From an uncultured Bacilli bacterium (GTDB lineage: Bacteria > Bacillota_I > Bacilli_A > RF39 > UBA660), in the NCBI GenBank assembly GCA_947585065.1, contig CANPWX010000033.1, forward strand, positions 1 through 9,074: a DNA stretch of 9,074 nucleotides, written 5' to 3'. This document shows, one piece after another, positions 1-7,314 of the stretch. Position 1 is the first letter of the stretch. Each line of letters opens with the position of its first letter. The position numbers were made by a program, and so were the translations under genes. The notes beneath the pieces were generated by a model. It had not been told where the DNA came from. It was given only the letters and a program-made list of their open reading frames with translations, and ran no database searches.

Positions 1-263
1 TCAATTGTTTCCATTTGATTATTCGGTAATTCATAACCAATCATAATTTTATGAATTCCAAAAGTCTTTTGAAGAATTCCAATCACTTCATCAAAATAAG
101 ATTCCGATAAATTTAAAAACATTCTCCCTCGATCAAAAGTAATAGAAACAGAATAAGGACTTAATTTAGATTCTAAATTCCGTTTCAATTGATTTAAAAA
201 CAACCCAATATTATCTTTTTTTGTATTCAATTCAGCATATTTTAAAAGAATTAATTTTTTCAT
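1..263 (-). CDS. thiI: ThiI, tRNA 4-thiouridine synthase, N-terminal fragment (cut by window edge)
   Basis: The first 87 codons of a gene that runs off the left edge. The product begins MKKLILLKYAELNTKKDN and contains DRGRMFLNLSE and LQKTFGIHKIMIGYEL. This is the layout of the ferredoxin-like N-terminal domain of ThiI leading into the THUMP domain; family members typically start with a (L/V)-x-(R/K)-Y-(G/A)-E-L strand and have a K-x-F-G-I segment near residue 70. ThiI takes persulfide sulfur from a cysteine desulfurase and makes 4-thiouridine at position 8 of tRNA. The PP-loop ATPase domain, and any rhodanese domain, would lie outside the window. The ATG at 263 is preceded by the Shine-Dalgarno GAGGTGG (273-267). 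The desulfurase gene directly upstream is the expected partner, an arrangement also known from Bacillus (nifZ-thiI). The identification rests on motif pattern plus context and is fairly secure. Confidence 0.85.
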   Translation of the reverse strand, partial: MKKLILLKYAELNTKKDNIGLFLNQLKRNLESKLSPYSVSITFDRGRMFLNLSESYFDEVIGILQKTFGIHKIMIGYELPNNQMETI

Positions 264-285
264 ATTCCACCTCACAAGTAGTAAT

Positions 286-314
286 AATATAGCAAAAATG
301 ATCAAAAATTACAA
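286..314 (-). promoter_or_regulatory. Probable sigma-A promoter of thiI
   Basis: On the minus strand there is a TTGTAA -35 (314-309), a 17-base spacer and a TATATT -10 (291-286). The -10 is preceded by TGC, giving an extended -10 (TGnTATATT). The predicted transcription start is near 279, leaving a leader of about 16 bases that contains the GAGGTGG ribosome binding site. It lies in the 57-base gap between nifZ and thiI, so thiI may be transcribed both from here and by read-through. No terminator hairpin is visible in the gap. Confidence 0.55.
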
Positions 315-320
315 CAAAAA

Positions 321-1460
321 TTATTCCTCATTTTTTTTCATAAAACTAAGTTTTTCATAAACCATTTTAAAATAAAGCAAAAATTTATTTACCTCATCTG
401 TTGTCGTTAAATGGCTAAGACTAATTCGAAGAGTACTACTTGCTCGTTTAGGATCATGATACATAGCCATCACGGCCGTAGAAATTTCTTTACTAGAACA
501 AGCTGTATTCGTACTAACATAAACCTCATGTTCTTCTAAAGCATGAAGAAAAGTCTCAGCTTTCATAGATAAAAGAGAAATATTTAATATATGAGGGATA
601 GAAATTTTAGAACTATTAATAAGTACTCCATCATATTTTTTTAAATCTTCGACAATTTTATCATTTAACCTTCGAATGAAATTTTCTCTTTTATCTAAAT
701 CAGTAGTAGCAAGACGAATCGCTTTGGCAAATGCAACAATAAGAGGAACAGGTGGTGTACCAGGATTTAATAAATTAACATGCCCACTTCCATAAAGAAG
801 AGGAGTTAAAGCAACACGACTATTTTTATATAATAATCCAATTCCCTTTGGCCCATAAATCTTATGTGCAGAAGCACTCGCTAAATCAACATCATGAAAA
901 TTAACAGGCACCTTCCCAAGAGCTTGAGTCATATCACTATGTAACAATGTTTGGCTATTTTCTTTTTTAATAATTTGGCGAATCATTTTTAAAGGCTGTC
1001 TCACTCCAGTCTCGCTATTAACTGCACAAATACTAACTAAAATAGTATCCTCTCGAATCAACTTCTTTAAATCATCAAAATCAATCAAACCATCTTCATT
1101 ATTATCAACATAACTAATTTCAAAACCAATAGACTCTAAATATTTAGTAATTTCATAAACAGAAGGATGCTCTAATTTAGATACAATAATATGATTACCC
1201 TGTTGCATATTAGCAAGACTAACACCAATAAGAGCCAAATTATTAGACATAGTAGCACCATTTGTAAAAGTAATTTCACTTTCAAGCACATTAAAAGTAT
1301 CACTGATTTGTTTAATCGCACTATTCATAAGAGCCTTTGATTTGACACCCAAACTATGAAGAGAATTGGGATTCCCAGAAAAATCTCGAGTACTTCGAAT
1401 ATAAGATTCTAATACTTCATAATTAACCGGTGTAGTTGCACTGTAATCAAGATAGATCAT
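321..1460 (-). CDS. nifZ: Cysteine desulfurase, NifZ/IscS-like, partner of ThiI
   Basis: A PLP-dependent class V aminotransferase-fold enzyme of 379 residues that converts cysteine to alanine and carries the sulfur as an enzyme persulfide. It opens with MIYLDYSATTP, the usual start of NifS/IscS proteins. Visible active-site elements are the His of EHPS (residue 98), Asp176 and Gln179 in HSDMTQALGK, the PLP lysine Lys200 in SAHKIYGPKG, and the persulfide cysteine Cys321 in NTACSSKE. The loop normally written G-G-G-x-E-x-x-x-R-x-G-T reads GSGHVNLLNPGT here, so the conserved arginine is Asn232. The first 14 bases overlap the end of the upstream nucleotidase gene, and the Shine-Dalgarno AGGAGGT (1474-1468) sits inside that gene, so the two are probably translationally coupled. 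Position directly before thiI suggests tRNA thiolation rather than general Fe-S assembly; no IscU or SufU gene is nearby. The family is certain, the exact subtype inferred. Confidence 0.93.
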   Translation of the reverse strand: MIYLDYSATTPVNYEVLESYIRSTRDFSGNPNSLHSLGVKSKALMNSAIKQISDTFNVLESEITFTNGATMSNNLALIGVSLANMQQGNHIIVSKLEHPSVYEITKYLESIGFEISYVDNNEDGLIDFDDLKKLIREDTILVSICAVNSETGVRQPLKMIRQIIKKENSQTLLHSDMTQALGKVPVNFHDVDLASASAHKIYGPKGIGLLYKNSRVALTPLLYGSGHVNLLNPGTPPVPLIVAFAKAIRLATTDLDKRENFIRRLNDKIVEDLKKYDGVLINSSKISIPHILNISLLSMKAETFLHALEEHEVYVSTNTACSSKEISTAVMAMYHDPKRASSTLRISLSHLTTTDEVNKFLLYFKMVYEKLSFMKKNEE

Positions 1461-2031
1461 TATTATTACCTCCTAACAAAATATCACGAATTTGTAACCA
1501 ACTGGTAACTCTTCGAACACCTCTTTCTTCTAACTCTTCTAAAGAATATTTACGATTATGTAAATGATCTAATAGTAGTTTCATCTCTCCATATCCTTTT
1601 AAGTTACCAAACTTATCATCTATTTTAATTTCACACTGAATTAATTCTTTACTTCCAGTCAATATAATTTTTTTAGGATCAATAAAAGGTAAATTTTTTC
1701 GAATCCATTCATATTTATACTTAGCCATAATACTACTTTCATCAACTCTTCTTTTATCCACAAATGCTGAGACAATATAAATATCATAAAATTGACTTAA
1801 TTCTTCAATAACCTCTATAGCATGAGGAAGTATTACTGCATGATCATAAACATTGACATTTTGATAAAAATAATCCAAAAATTTTTCTCTTTCTTCTTCT
1901 GGAATAATATCTTCAACAAAATAAGTCGATATATCTTCATATTGATAATTGGTATGCATATATTTATTAACTTCTTCTAAATAACTTGGCGAACAAATAG
2001 TTTCATCTAAATCAATCATTATTTTTTTCAT
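1447..2031 (-). CDS. HAD-superfamily 5'(3')-deoxyribonucleotidase-like protein (NT5C type)
   Basis: A small HAD phosphatase of 194 residues. HAD motif I is MIDLDET at the N-terminus: nucleophile Asp7, acid/base Asp9 and Thr11. Motif II is Ser88 in IYIVSAF, motif III is probably Lys128 in GSKELI, and motif IV is the acidic pair Asp138-Asp139 in IKIDDKFGN. The insert between motifs I and II (about residues 14-70) resembles the cap of the 5'-nucleotidase, deoxy, type C family (PF06941), which removes phosphate from (deoxy)nucleoside monophosphates. Length matches the uncharacterised Bacillus protein YqfW. It sits 2 bases after the ezrA stop codon, uses AGGGAG (2044-2039) within the ezrA tail as ribosome binding site, and overlaps nifZ by 14 bases. 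It is therefore part of one operon with both. Substrate cannot be told from sequence; a nucleotide-pool role is a family-based guess. Confidence 0.85.
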   Translation of the reverse strand: MKKIMIDLDETICSPSYLEEVNKYMHTNYQYEDISTYFVEDIIPEEEREKFLDYFYQNVNVYDHAVILPHAIEVIEELSQFYDIYIVSAFVDKRRVDESSIMAKYKYEWIRKNLPFIDPKKIILTGSKELIQCEIKIDDKFGNLKGYGEMKLLLDHLHNRKYSLEELEERGVRRVTSWLQIRDILLGGNNNDLS

Positions 2032-2033
2032 TT

Positions 2034-3755
2034 CTATACTCCCTGATACTCATCCATTAACTTTTTATAAATTCCTGGTTCAATCACATTAATAGCATTA
2101 ATCGCTTGTTCTAAAGAACTTTTAAAATCACCATGGAAAAACAACTTTTCTGCTTTTGATAACCCACTATCAACTTCTTTATTAATAGGTCGATAACGAT
2201 TGCCATAAACAATTGCCGTCTCAGCCATTTTAGCCGTTTTAATAATTTCTTTCGTTGTATTATAAACTTTTAAAACTAAATCTCTAGCTGTATCCACCCG
2301 AGTATTCAAAATTTTAATAGAAATAGGAGTTTTTTCTAATTCAGCAACCATATTCGCAATTGCTTCCGTTGCTTCTCCAAGTTCAACAAAATAATGTTCA
2401 GGAACAAATGGAAGTTTAAAGGATTTCATTCCTCGTTTTGCTTCTCCTAAAATTTCCTTCATTTCATCTAATTGTTCCCGTGCTCGAATTTCATCTTCTT
2501 TTAAACTACCAAGTGTTCTTAAAGCAACATCAAGCATCTCTTCTGTTTTCGTTACTTTTACATTTAATAACTCCATTAATTTTCCTAAATGAGAATAAGA
2601 AGAAGTTTTCTTTCGTCCTTCCTCAACAATATCATCATATTCAGTTCTTTCATTTGCTAACTCTTCTTTAATTTTAAAAACAACTTCAACTTCTTCATCA
2701 CTTAAATCATAACTATATTTTATATCTTTTAATTTTTTCACTAAAGCATTATTAATCTTAGTTAATTTTGTAATTTTAATTAAAATACTTCTCAAAAAAT
2801 CATTATAAATCTTTCGCGATATTTTTTCTTTATCAAAATCATTATAAATAGAATCAAAATAATCAATCATTGTTTTAAGTTCAAAAATAGAATCTTCAAT
2901 ATTTAACACATTTAATCTTTGAAAAATATCCGTAATTTTTTTACTAGATTCAGTAACATTATAAGGAATATTTAAATAATCTAAATTATATCCATCTTTT
3001 TCCATTTTTTTAGACAATGTGGTAATATCTGTAATTTTTTTAGGAATCACATTTTTCCCTAACTGAATAATGGTAGGAGCTTCCTCGATTACTAATTTCA
3101 AATTTCCAACTAAATCATCAATGGCTTTTACTATTTTTCCAACTTCTTGATAAGCTTTTTTCTCCATTGCTGTTTCAAATGCCCCAAAAAGTTTATCCAC
3201 ATTCTCAAACTGTAATTCCAAAGGTTGACTTACCAATGTATAATCACTTTTTTTATTTTGATATTTTTGCAAAATTTCACGATAACTTGCTTTTAACTTA
3301 GTAATCGTTTCTCGATTTTTTTCTTCACTTAAAGTAATTCCTTTAATTTCTTCTAATAAATAATTGGCTTTTGTTTTAATATAATAGAGTTCTAGTTCTA
3401 TAGAAGAAAGTTTATTTTTTAATTCTTTATAATCTTTTTGATTATAGAGATCCTCTGCCTCTAATAATTCATCTGTAACTTTTGGAACATCTTCTTCTTT
3501 GATGGAGCGAAATCTCTCCTGCCAGATAGATAATGAATCCAACATATCACTATTTTGTACCAAAGGTTCTACTTTATTTAATTCAGCAATTAAATTTGCC
3601 GAAACAACTAAATTTTTATCTCTCTCTAATTCATCAATTTGTTTCCGAAAATTTTTCTTATTTCGATTTTGCATAAACACTAGAATGCCTACAATCGTGG
3701 CAATTGTAATAATATAATAGAAAATACCCAAAACAATTAATAATTCTGGACTCAT
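2034..3755 (-). CDS. ezrA: EzrA, septation ring formation regulator
   Basis: A 573-residue protein with one N-terminal transmembrane segment (about residues 5-28, ending at the basic QNRNKKNFRK). The rest is almost entirely charged helix, as in EzrA, where spectrin-like three-helix repeats form a cytoplasmic arch; Bacillus EzrA is of similar length (about 560). EzrA binds FtsZ, keeps Z-rings to midcell and links the divisome to wall synthesis. Recognisable family blocks are the W-Q-E-R-F-R segment near 78, the glutamate-rich repeats to 150, and the C-terminal AEKLFFHGDFKSSLEQAINA near 535-554. The region around 515-522 reads IVYGNRYR, corresponding to the conserved 'QNR' patch with the Gln position occupied by Val. 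The ATG at 3755 has AAGGTGG (3767-3761) at good spacing. It is the first gene of the cluster ezrA, nucleotidase, nifZ, and has its own promoter. Confidence 0.93.
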   Translation of the reverse strand: MSPELLIVLGIFYYIITIATIVGILVFMQNRNKKNFRKQIDELERDKNLVVSANLIAELNKVEPLVQNSDMLDSLSIWQERFRSIKEEDVPKVTDELLEAEDLYNQKDYKELKNKLSSIELELYYIKTKANYLLEEIKGITLSEEKNRETITKLKASYREILQKYQNKKSDYTLVSQPLELQFENVDKLFGAFETAMEKKAYQEVGKIVKAIDDLVGNLKLVIEEAPTIIQLGKNVIPKKITDITTLSKKMEKDGYNLDYLNIPYNVTESSKKITDIFQRLNVLNIEDSIFELKTMIDYFDSIYNDFDKEKISRKIYNDFLRSILIKITKLTKINNALVKKLKDIKYSYDLSDEEVEVVFKIKEELANERTEYDDIVEEGRKKTSSYSHLGKLMELLNVKVTKTEEMLDVALRTLGSLKEDEIRAREQLDEMKEILGEAKRGMKSFKLPFVPEHYFVELGEATEAIANMVAELEKTPISIKILNTRVDTARDLVLKVYNTTKEIIKTAKMAETAIVYGNRYRPINKEVDSGLSKAEKLFFHGDFKSSLEQAINAINVIEPGIYKKLMDEYQGV

Positions 3756-3782
3756 CTAAACCACCTTATCTTCTTAAATACT

Positions 3783-3791
3783 ATTTTAACA
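3783..3791 (-). promoter_or_regulatory. Probable extended -10 promoter of ezrA
   Basis: The minus strand reads TGTTAAAAT, an extended -10 (TG-n-TAAAAT). It would start transcription near 3776, giving a leader of about 20 bases that ends in the AAGGTGG ribosome binding site of ezrA. I see no good -35 at 17 bases, which extended -10 promoters can do without. Because ftsK upstream ends in a terminator, ezrA needs a promoter in this 107-base gap, and this is the best candidate. Confidence 0.4.
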
Positions 3792-3848
3792 TATTTTATG
3801 ACCGAATAATACTTTTTTCGACAAATTTTTAATAAATTATGACATTGC

Positions 3849-3879
3849 AAAAAAATACTAGATCATTCTCCAGTATTTT
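3849..3879 (-). terminator. Rho-independent terminator overlapping the 3' end of ftsK
   Basis: On the minus strand the arms AAAATACTGGA (3879-3869) and TCTAGTATTTT (3862-3852) pair over 11 positions with one G-U wobble around a 6-base loop GAATGA. The second arm runs directly into a T tract (seven T at 3855-3849). The upstream arm and loop are the last codons and the TGA stop (3865-3863) of ftsK, so the terminator is embedded in the gene end. The stem is AT-rich and thus of modest strength. Confidence 0.65.
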
Positions 3880-6139
3880 CATTATTTTCCAATTTAACTA
3901 AAACTTCTCGAGGTTTGGAACCATTTTGAGGACCAATAATACCTCTTTCTTCTAATAAATCTACAATCCTTGCCGCCCGGTTATAACCAAAACGAAATCT
4001 TCTTTGCAATAAAGAGGCACTAATCTTACCAGTCTGAATAGCAAACTCGACAACTTCTTGATACATCGGATCATCATACTCTTCTCTTTCTTCCCCCATC
4101 GATCCACCACTAGAAGAAACCTCAGTATTCACATTACTTAAAGTTTCATCATAACAAGCTTGTTGTTGCTGACAAACGTGTTCAATAAGTCGACGGATTT
4201 CATCATCCGAAATGTAACATCCTTGAATACGAATCGGTGTATTCTCTCCCATTGGTTGAAATAACATATCACCTTTTCCTAATAACTTTTCAGCTCCTCC
4301 ACAATCTAAAATCGTCCTAGAATCAATTTGAGAAGCAACAGCAAAGGCAATACGCGAAGGAATATTCGTTTTAATAACACCAGTAATAACATCCGTACTA
4401 GGTCTTTGAGTCGCGACAATTAAATGAATACCAGCAGCACGTGCAAGTTGAGTAATTCTCATAATAGAATCTTCCACTTCTTTTCTTGCTGCAATCATAA
4501 GATCAGCCATTTCATCTACAATAACTACAATATAATGCATTTTTGCTTTTGGCGTTTCAGGATGTCGAGAATTTTCCTCTTCAATTTTTTTATTAAAATC
4601 TCCAATATTTTTTACACCATTTTCAGCTAATTCATGATATCTTCGATCCATTTCCACCACAACTTTTTGTAAAGTAGCACTAGCTCGTTTAGGATCAACC
4701 ACAACAGGACAAAGCAAATGAGGAACTCCATTATAATTAGATAATTCTACTTGTTTAGGATCCACTAAAACCAATTTCACTTCATCCGGACGATAACGCA
4801 TTAAAATAGAAGCAATAATACTATTCACACAAACAGATTTACCAGAACCAGTAGAACCAGCAATTAACAAATGAGGCATACGAGATAAATCACAAACTCT
4901 AGGAGTACCCATAATATCTTTTCCTAAAGCAACTAAAATACCACCTTTTGCTTCAAGCATTTCTTTACTAGCTAAAATTTCTTTAATTTTTACAGCAGAA
5001 ATAGATTGATTTGGAATTTCAATACCAATGGTACTTTTTCCAGGAATAGGAGCCTCAATTCGTACATCCTTTGCAGCCAAAGCAAGAGCAATTTCTTTAT
5101 TAATCGATACAATTCTACTAACTTTTGTCCCACTAGGAACCACCACTTCAAACTGAGTAACAGAAGGCCCCATATGAATATCAACAACTTTACCAGTAAT
5201 CTGAAAATCTTTAAGAACTCGTTCTAAATTTTGTTTATTATTAATTAAAAATTGATTTGAATTCGTTTTTTTACTAACTACAGGATTATCAAGAATCTTC
5301 ATTTCAGGCAATTTATAATTAGGATTACTCACATCTTTTTCTTCTGATACACTCTTCTCTTCTACAATATCTTTTTGAGGTTCAGAAATTTGTTTTAACT
5401 CTTCCATACTATTGATAATAATAGCTTTACTAGATGGTTCTTCCTCTTCAGCCATCAACCGTTTTTCTAAAGCTTTCTCCCGTTTAATCACATCATCATC
5501 TACCGAATGAACAATTTCTTCTTCATCACTTTCCTCTGCAAGTTCTTTAACATTTCTTAGTCCATTCCAAAAATTGGATAACATATTAGAAAGATTGACA
5601 TTAAATAGTAATACGATTCCAAAAAGTCCAACAAAAGCTAAAATAATATAGGTACCATTAAGTCCAAACAAAGCATCAGTAATAAAAGCACAAACGGCAC
5701 CCAAAATACCACCACCAATAACAATAGAAGTCTGTCCAGAACTACTAAGAGCAGTATTTCCAGTTATAGAAGCTACTCTCTCCATATAATTATTAAGAGT
5801 AGATTCAAATATATCCGATGCATTTTCACATTCCCGAATAAAAGTTAAATGACTTAAAACTAAAATAACGGCAAGAATCAAATAAAAGCCAATATATTTT
5901 TGACTAAAAAAATTAGGTAATTTTCTTTTAATTAACATATAAAAGCCTAAAACTAAAACAGAAATTAAAATGAGAGGCCACCATTCCCCCATAAGAAACA
6001 TAGCAAATTTTTTTATTAAAGCACCAACTGGTCCAAAACCAAATCCAATAAGTCCAATTAAAATCAAAATTAAACCAGTTAATTCCACACTAAAACCAGT
6101 ACTCTTTGTATTTTCAGCTGTTTTTTTCTTCTTTGCCAT
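3863..6139 (-). CDS. ftsK: FtsK/SpoIIIE-family DNA translocase
   Basis: A septal DNA pump that moves chromosome DNA through the closing division site. Counted from the start chosen here it has 758 residues, close to the usual Bacillota length. Four or five transmembrane helices occupy about 18-180 and an acidic linker about 200-280. The motor domain has Walker A AGSTGSGKS (427-435), Walker B YIVVIVDEMADLM (536-548) and ATQRPSTDVITG. The C-terminal winged-helix gamma domain (about 690-747) contains LQRRFRFGYNRAARIVDLLEERGI, which reads oriented chromosomal sequences. An upstream in-frame ATG at 6157 overlaps the TATAAT of the gene's own promoter and would not be transcribed; the ATG at 6139 follows TGGTGGT and opens the basic MAKKKK, so it is chosen. 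Whether the protein acts at vegetative septa, in sporulation or both cannot be decided from sequence. It appears transcribed alone, between a promoter and a terminator. Confidence 0.96.
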   Translation of the reverse strand: MAKKKKTAENTKSTGFSVELTGLILILIGLIGFGFGPVGALIKKFAMFLMGEWWPLILISVLVLGFYMLIKRKLPNFFSQKYIGFYLILAVILVLSHLTFIRECENASDIFESTLNNYMERVASITGNTALSSSGQTSIVIGGGILGAVCAFITDALFGLNGTYIILAFVGLFGIVLLFNVNLSNMLSNFWNGLRNVKELAEESDEEEIVHSVDDDVIKREKALEKRLMAEEEEPSSKAIIINSMEELKQISEPQKDIVEEKSVSEEKDVSNPNYKLPEMKILDNPVVSKKTNSNQFLINNKQNLERVLKDFQITGKVVDIHMGPSVTQFEVVVPSGTKVSRIVSINKEIALALAAKDVRIEAPIPGKSTIGIEIPNQSISAVKIKEILASKEMLEAKGGILVALGKDIMGTPRVCDLSRMPHLLIAGSTGSGKSVCVNSIIASILMRYRPDEVKLVLVDPKQVELSNYNGVPHLLCPVVVDPKRASATLQKVVVEMDRRYHELAENGVKNIGDFNKKIEEENSRHPETPKAKMHYIVVIVDEMADLMIAARKEVEDSIMRITQLARAAGIHLIVATQRPSTDVITGVIKTNIPSRIAFAVASQIDSRTILDCGGAEKLLGKGDMLFQPMGENTPIRIQGCYISDDEIRRLIEHVCQQQQACYDETLSNVNTEVSSSGGSMGEEREEYDDPMYQEVVEFAIQTGKISASLLQRRFRFGYNRAARIVDLLEERGIIGPQNGSKPREVLVKLENNENTGE

Positions 6140-6143
6140 ACTT

Positions 6144-6150
6144 ACCACCA
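6144..6150 (-). promoter_or_regulatory. Ribosome binding site that fixes the ftsK start
   Basis: TGGTGGT lies 4 bases before the ATG at 6139 and only 5 bases after the -10 box. It supports initiation at 6139; the in-frame ATG at 6157 lies upstream of it and has no ribosome binding site of its own. Confidence 0.65.
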
Positions 6151-6155
6151 TAAAC

Positions 6156-6184
6156 ATTATAATAAATTAATAAATTTGTGTCAA
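6156..6184 (-). promoter_or_regulatory. Full-consensus sigma-A promoter of ftsK
   Basis: The minus strand carries TTGACA (6184-6179), exactly 17 bases of AT-rich spacer, and TATAAT (6161-6156): 12 of 12 consensus positions at the optimal spacing. Transcription should start at A6151 or G6149, giving an untranslated leader of only about 10-12 bases before the ATG at 6139. It occupies most of the 62-base gap behind the PgsA-HD gene and implies strong, mostly unregulated expression of ftsK. No operator-like repeat is seen. Confidence 0.85.
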
Positions 6185-6201
6185 ACTCTTAAAAGACAAT
6201 T

Positions 6202-7302
6202 TTACATCTTTTTTTCTTTTAATTTTTCATTCATTTTTTTCTTAGTTTCTTTCGTCACTTCTTCGATCATAGCCCTCTCTTCTTCTCCACCAATTTTTAA
6301 AAAGATTTTAAATAAAGCAATCGGATGAAGCAGAAAATCAACAGAATCCGCTTTATCAACAATAGTTAAAATCCATGCTTCCCTACTACGAGGAAATTTA
6401 ATATTAATAGGAAACATATGCGTAATCATAATTTCTTCTACTTTAGAAGTTACAACATCAGTCCCAAAAATTCGTTTTGCATTATCAACAGCATTTTTAG
6501 CATGAGTAAAAGCATGTTTTTCAAAAAATTTAGTTTTTTCAGTATTATATTGCCAAGGTTTCTCATAAAAATCATGCAAAATTCCCGCAATAGCTAAACT
6601 ACGATAATCTAAAGAAAAACGTTTACCAATTTTATAACAATCAAAAGCTACTCTTAAAACATGATCATATACAGACTCATGAATATGATGAGGAAATTTT
6701 TTTCTTTTTTGAATTTCTTTCTCTAACAAAAGAGGTTCTACTAATTCATAAAATTCTAAATATTCACTTTCAATATCTTTTTTTTTAAAATTCTTACTTC
6801 GAATCCGATAATATAAATAACAAAATAATGTAATGATTTGCCAAACTAAAGTAATATAGACAAAAATATCTACTTTAAAATGAGGAATAATTAATCCTAC
6901 AAAACCTAAAATAATAGTAATAAAAATAACCCAAGTTTTTAATTTACCAACAAGCAAAGACGCAACAATACCTTTTTTAAAATAAAAATAAAGATTAATT
7001 AAAGCAATAAATATTTCTAATAATAAAACATAGAAAAAAGCATGATTTTTAATGACTAGAATAATGAGTAAACCAATAGCCAAAATTTTATCGGCAAACA
7101 TATCAAGCTTTGCACCTAATTCACTAGTAACTTTCCATTTTCTAGCTAAATACCCATCTACAAAATCAGTTAATGCAATAAAACTAGCAAGAATAACTAA
7201 TAGAATATAATGATTGGTAATTCCTAAGTAAACAACAATAGGTGTTGCTAAAATTCTGGAAATAGTTAAAATATTAGGAATGTATTTTTTATATTTATTC
7301 AT
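6202..7302 (-). CDS. pgsA: CDP-alcohol phosphatidyltransferase (PgsA-like) fused to a C-terminal HD phosphohydrolase domain
   Basis: A 366-residue two-domain membrane protein. Residues 1-170 are a CDP-alcohol phosphatidyltransferase with several hydrophobic helices. The complete signature D-x2-DG-x2-AR-x8-G-x3-D-x3-D is present as Asp46, Asp49-Gly50, Ala53-Arg54, Gly63, Asp67 and Asp71. PgsA of this family joins CDP-diacylglycerol and glycerol 3-phosphate to make phosphatidylglycerophosphate. Residues about 180-366 are soluble and carry an HD-type metal site: His214 (VYDHVLRVA), His243-Asp244 (ILHDFYEKPW), His267, His295 (ITHMFP) and Asp316 (IVDKADS). Ordinary PgsA is only about 180-200 residues, so the second half is an added enzyme. 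The ATG at 7302 has AGGAG 8 bases upstream. Nearness to ftsK recalls the spoIIIE-to-pgsA neighbourhood of Bacillus and favours PgsA, but the alcohol acceptor is not proven, and the HD substrate is unknown. Confidence 0.85.
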   Translation of the reverse strand: MNKYKKYIPNILTISRILATPIVVYLGITNHYILLVILASFIALTDFVDGYLARKWKVTSELGAKLDMFADKILAIGLLIILVIKNHAFFYVLLLEIFIALINLYFYFKKGIVASLLVGKLKTWVIFITIILGFVGLIIPHFKVDIFVYITLVWQIITLFCYLYYRIRSKNFKKKDIESEYLEFYELVEPLLLEKEIQKRKKFPHHIHESVYDHVLRVAFDCYKIGKRFSLDYRSLAIAGILHDFYEKPWQYNTEKTKFFEKHAFTHAKNAVDNAKRIFGTDVVTSKVEEIMITHMFPINIKFPRSREAWILTIVDKADSVDFLLHPIALFKIFLKIGGEEERAMIEEVTKETKKKMNEKLKEKKM

Positions 7303-7314
7303 AGTCTTATCTCC

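Noticed and set aside
2438..3717. Open frames on the plus strand at 2438-2671 and 3499-3717
   Set aside because: They lie antisense within ezrA, have low-complexity composition and no supporting start context; they are shadows of the coding strand.
6140..6157. Upstream start of ftsK at 6157
   Set aside because: This ATG overlaps the TATAAT box, so it should not be transcribed, and the ribosome binding site lies downstream of it.
4424..6170. Open frames at 4424-4630, 5006-5227 and 5970-6170 on the plus strand and 4990-5187 on the minus strand
   Set aside because: All overlap ftsK in other frames; ftsK is certain over its whole length.
6191..6212. Possible terminator between pgsA-HD and ftsK
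   Set aside because: Only a 6-bp A/T stem (AAAAGA/TCTTTT) with a 10-base loop and no T tract on the minus strand; too weak to call.
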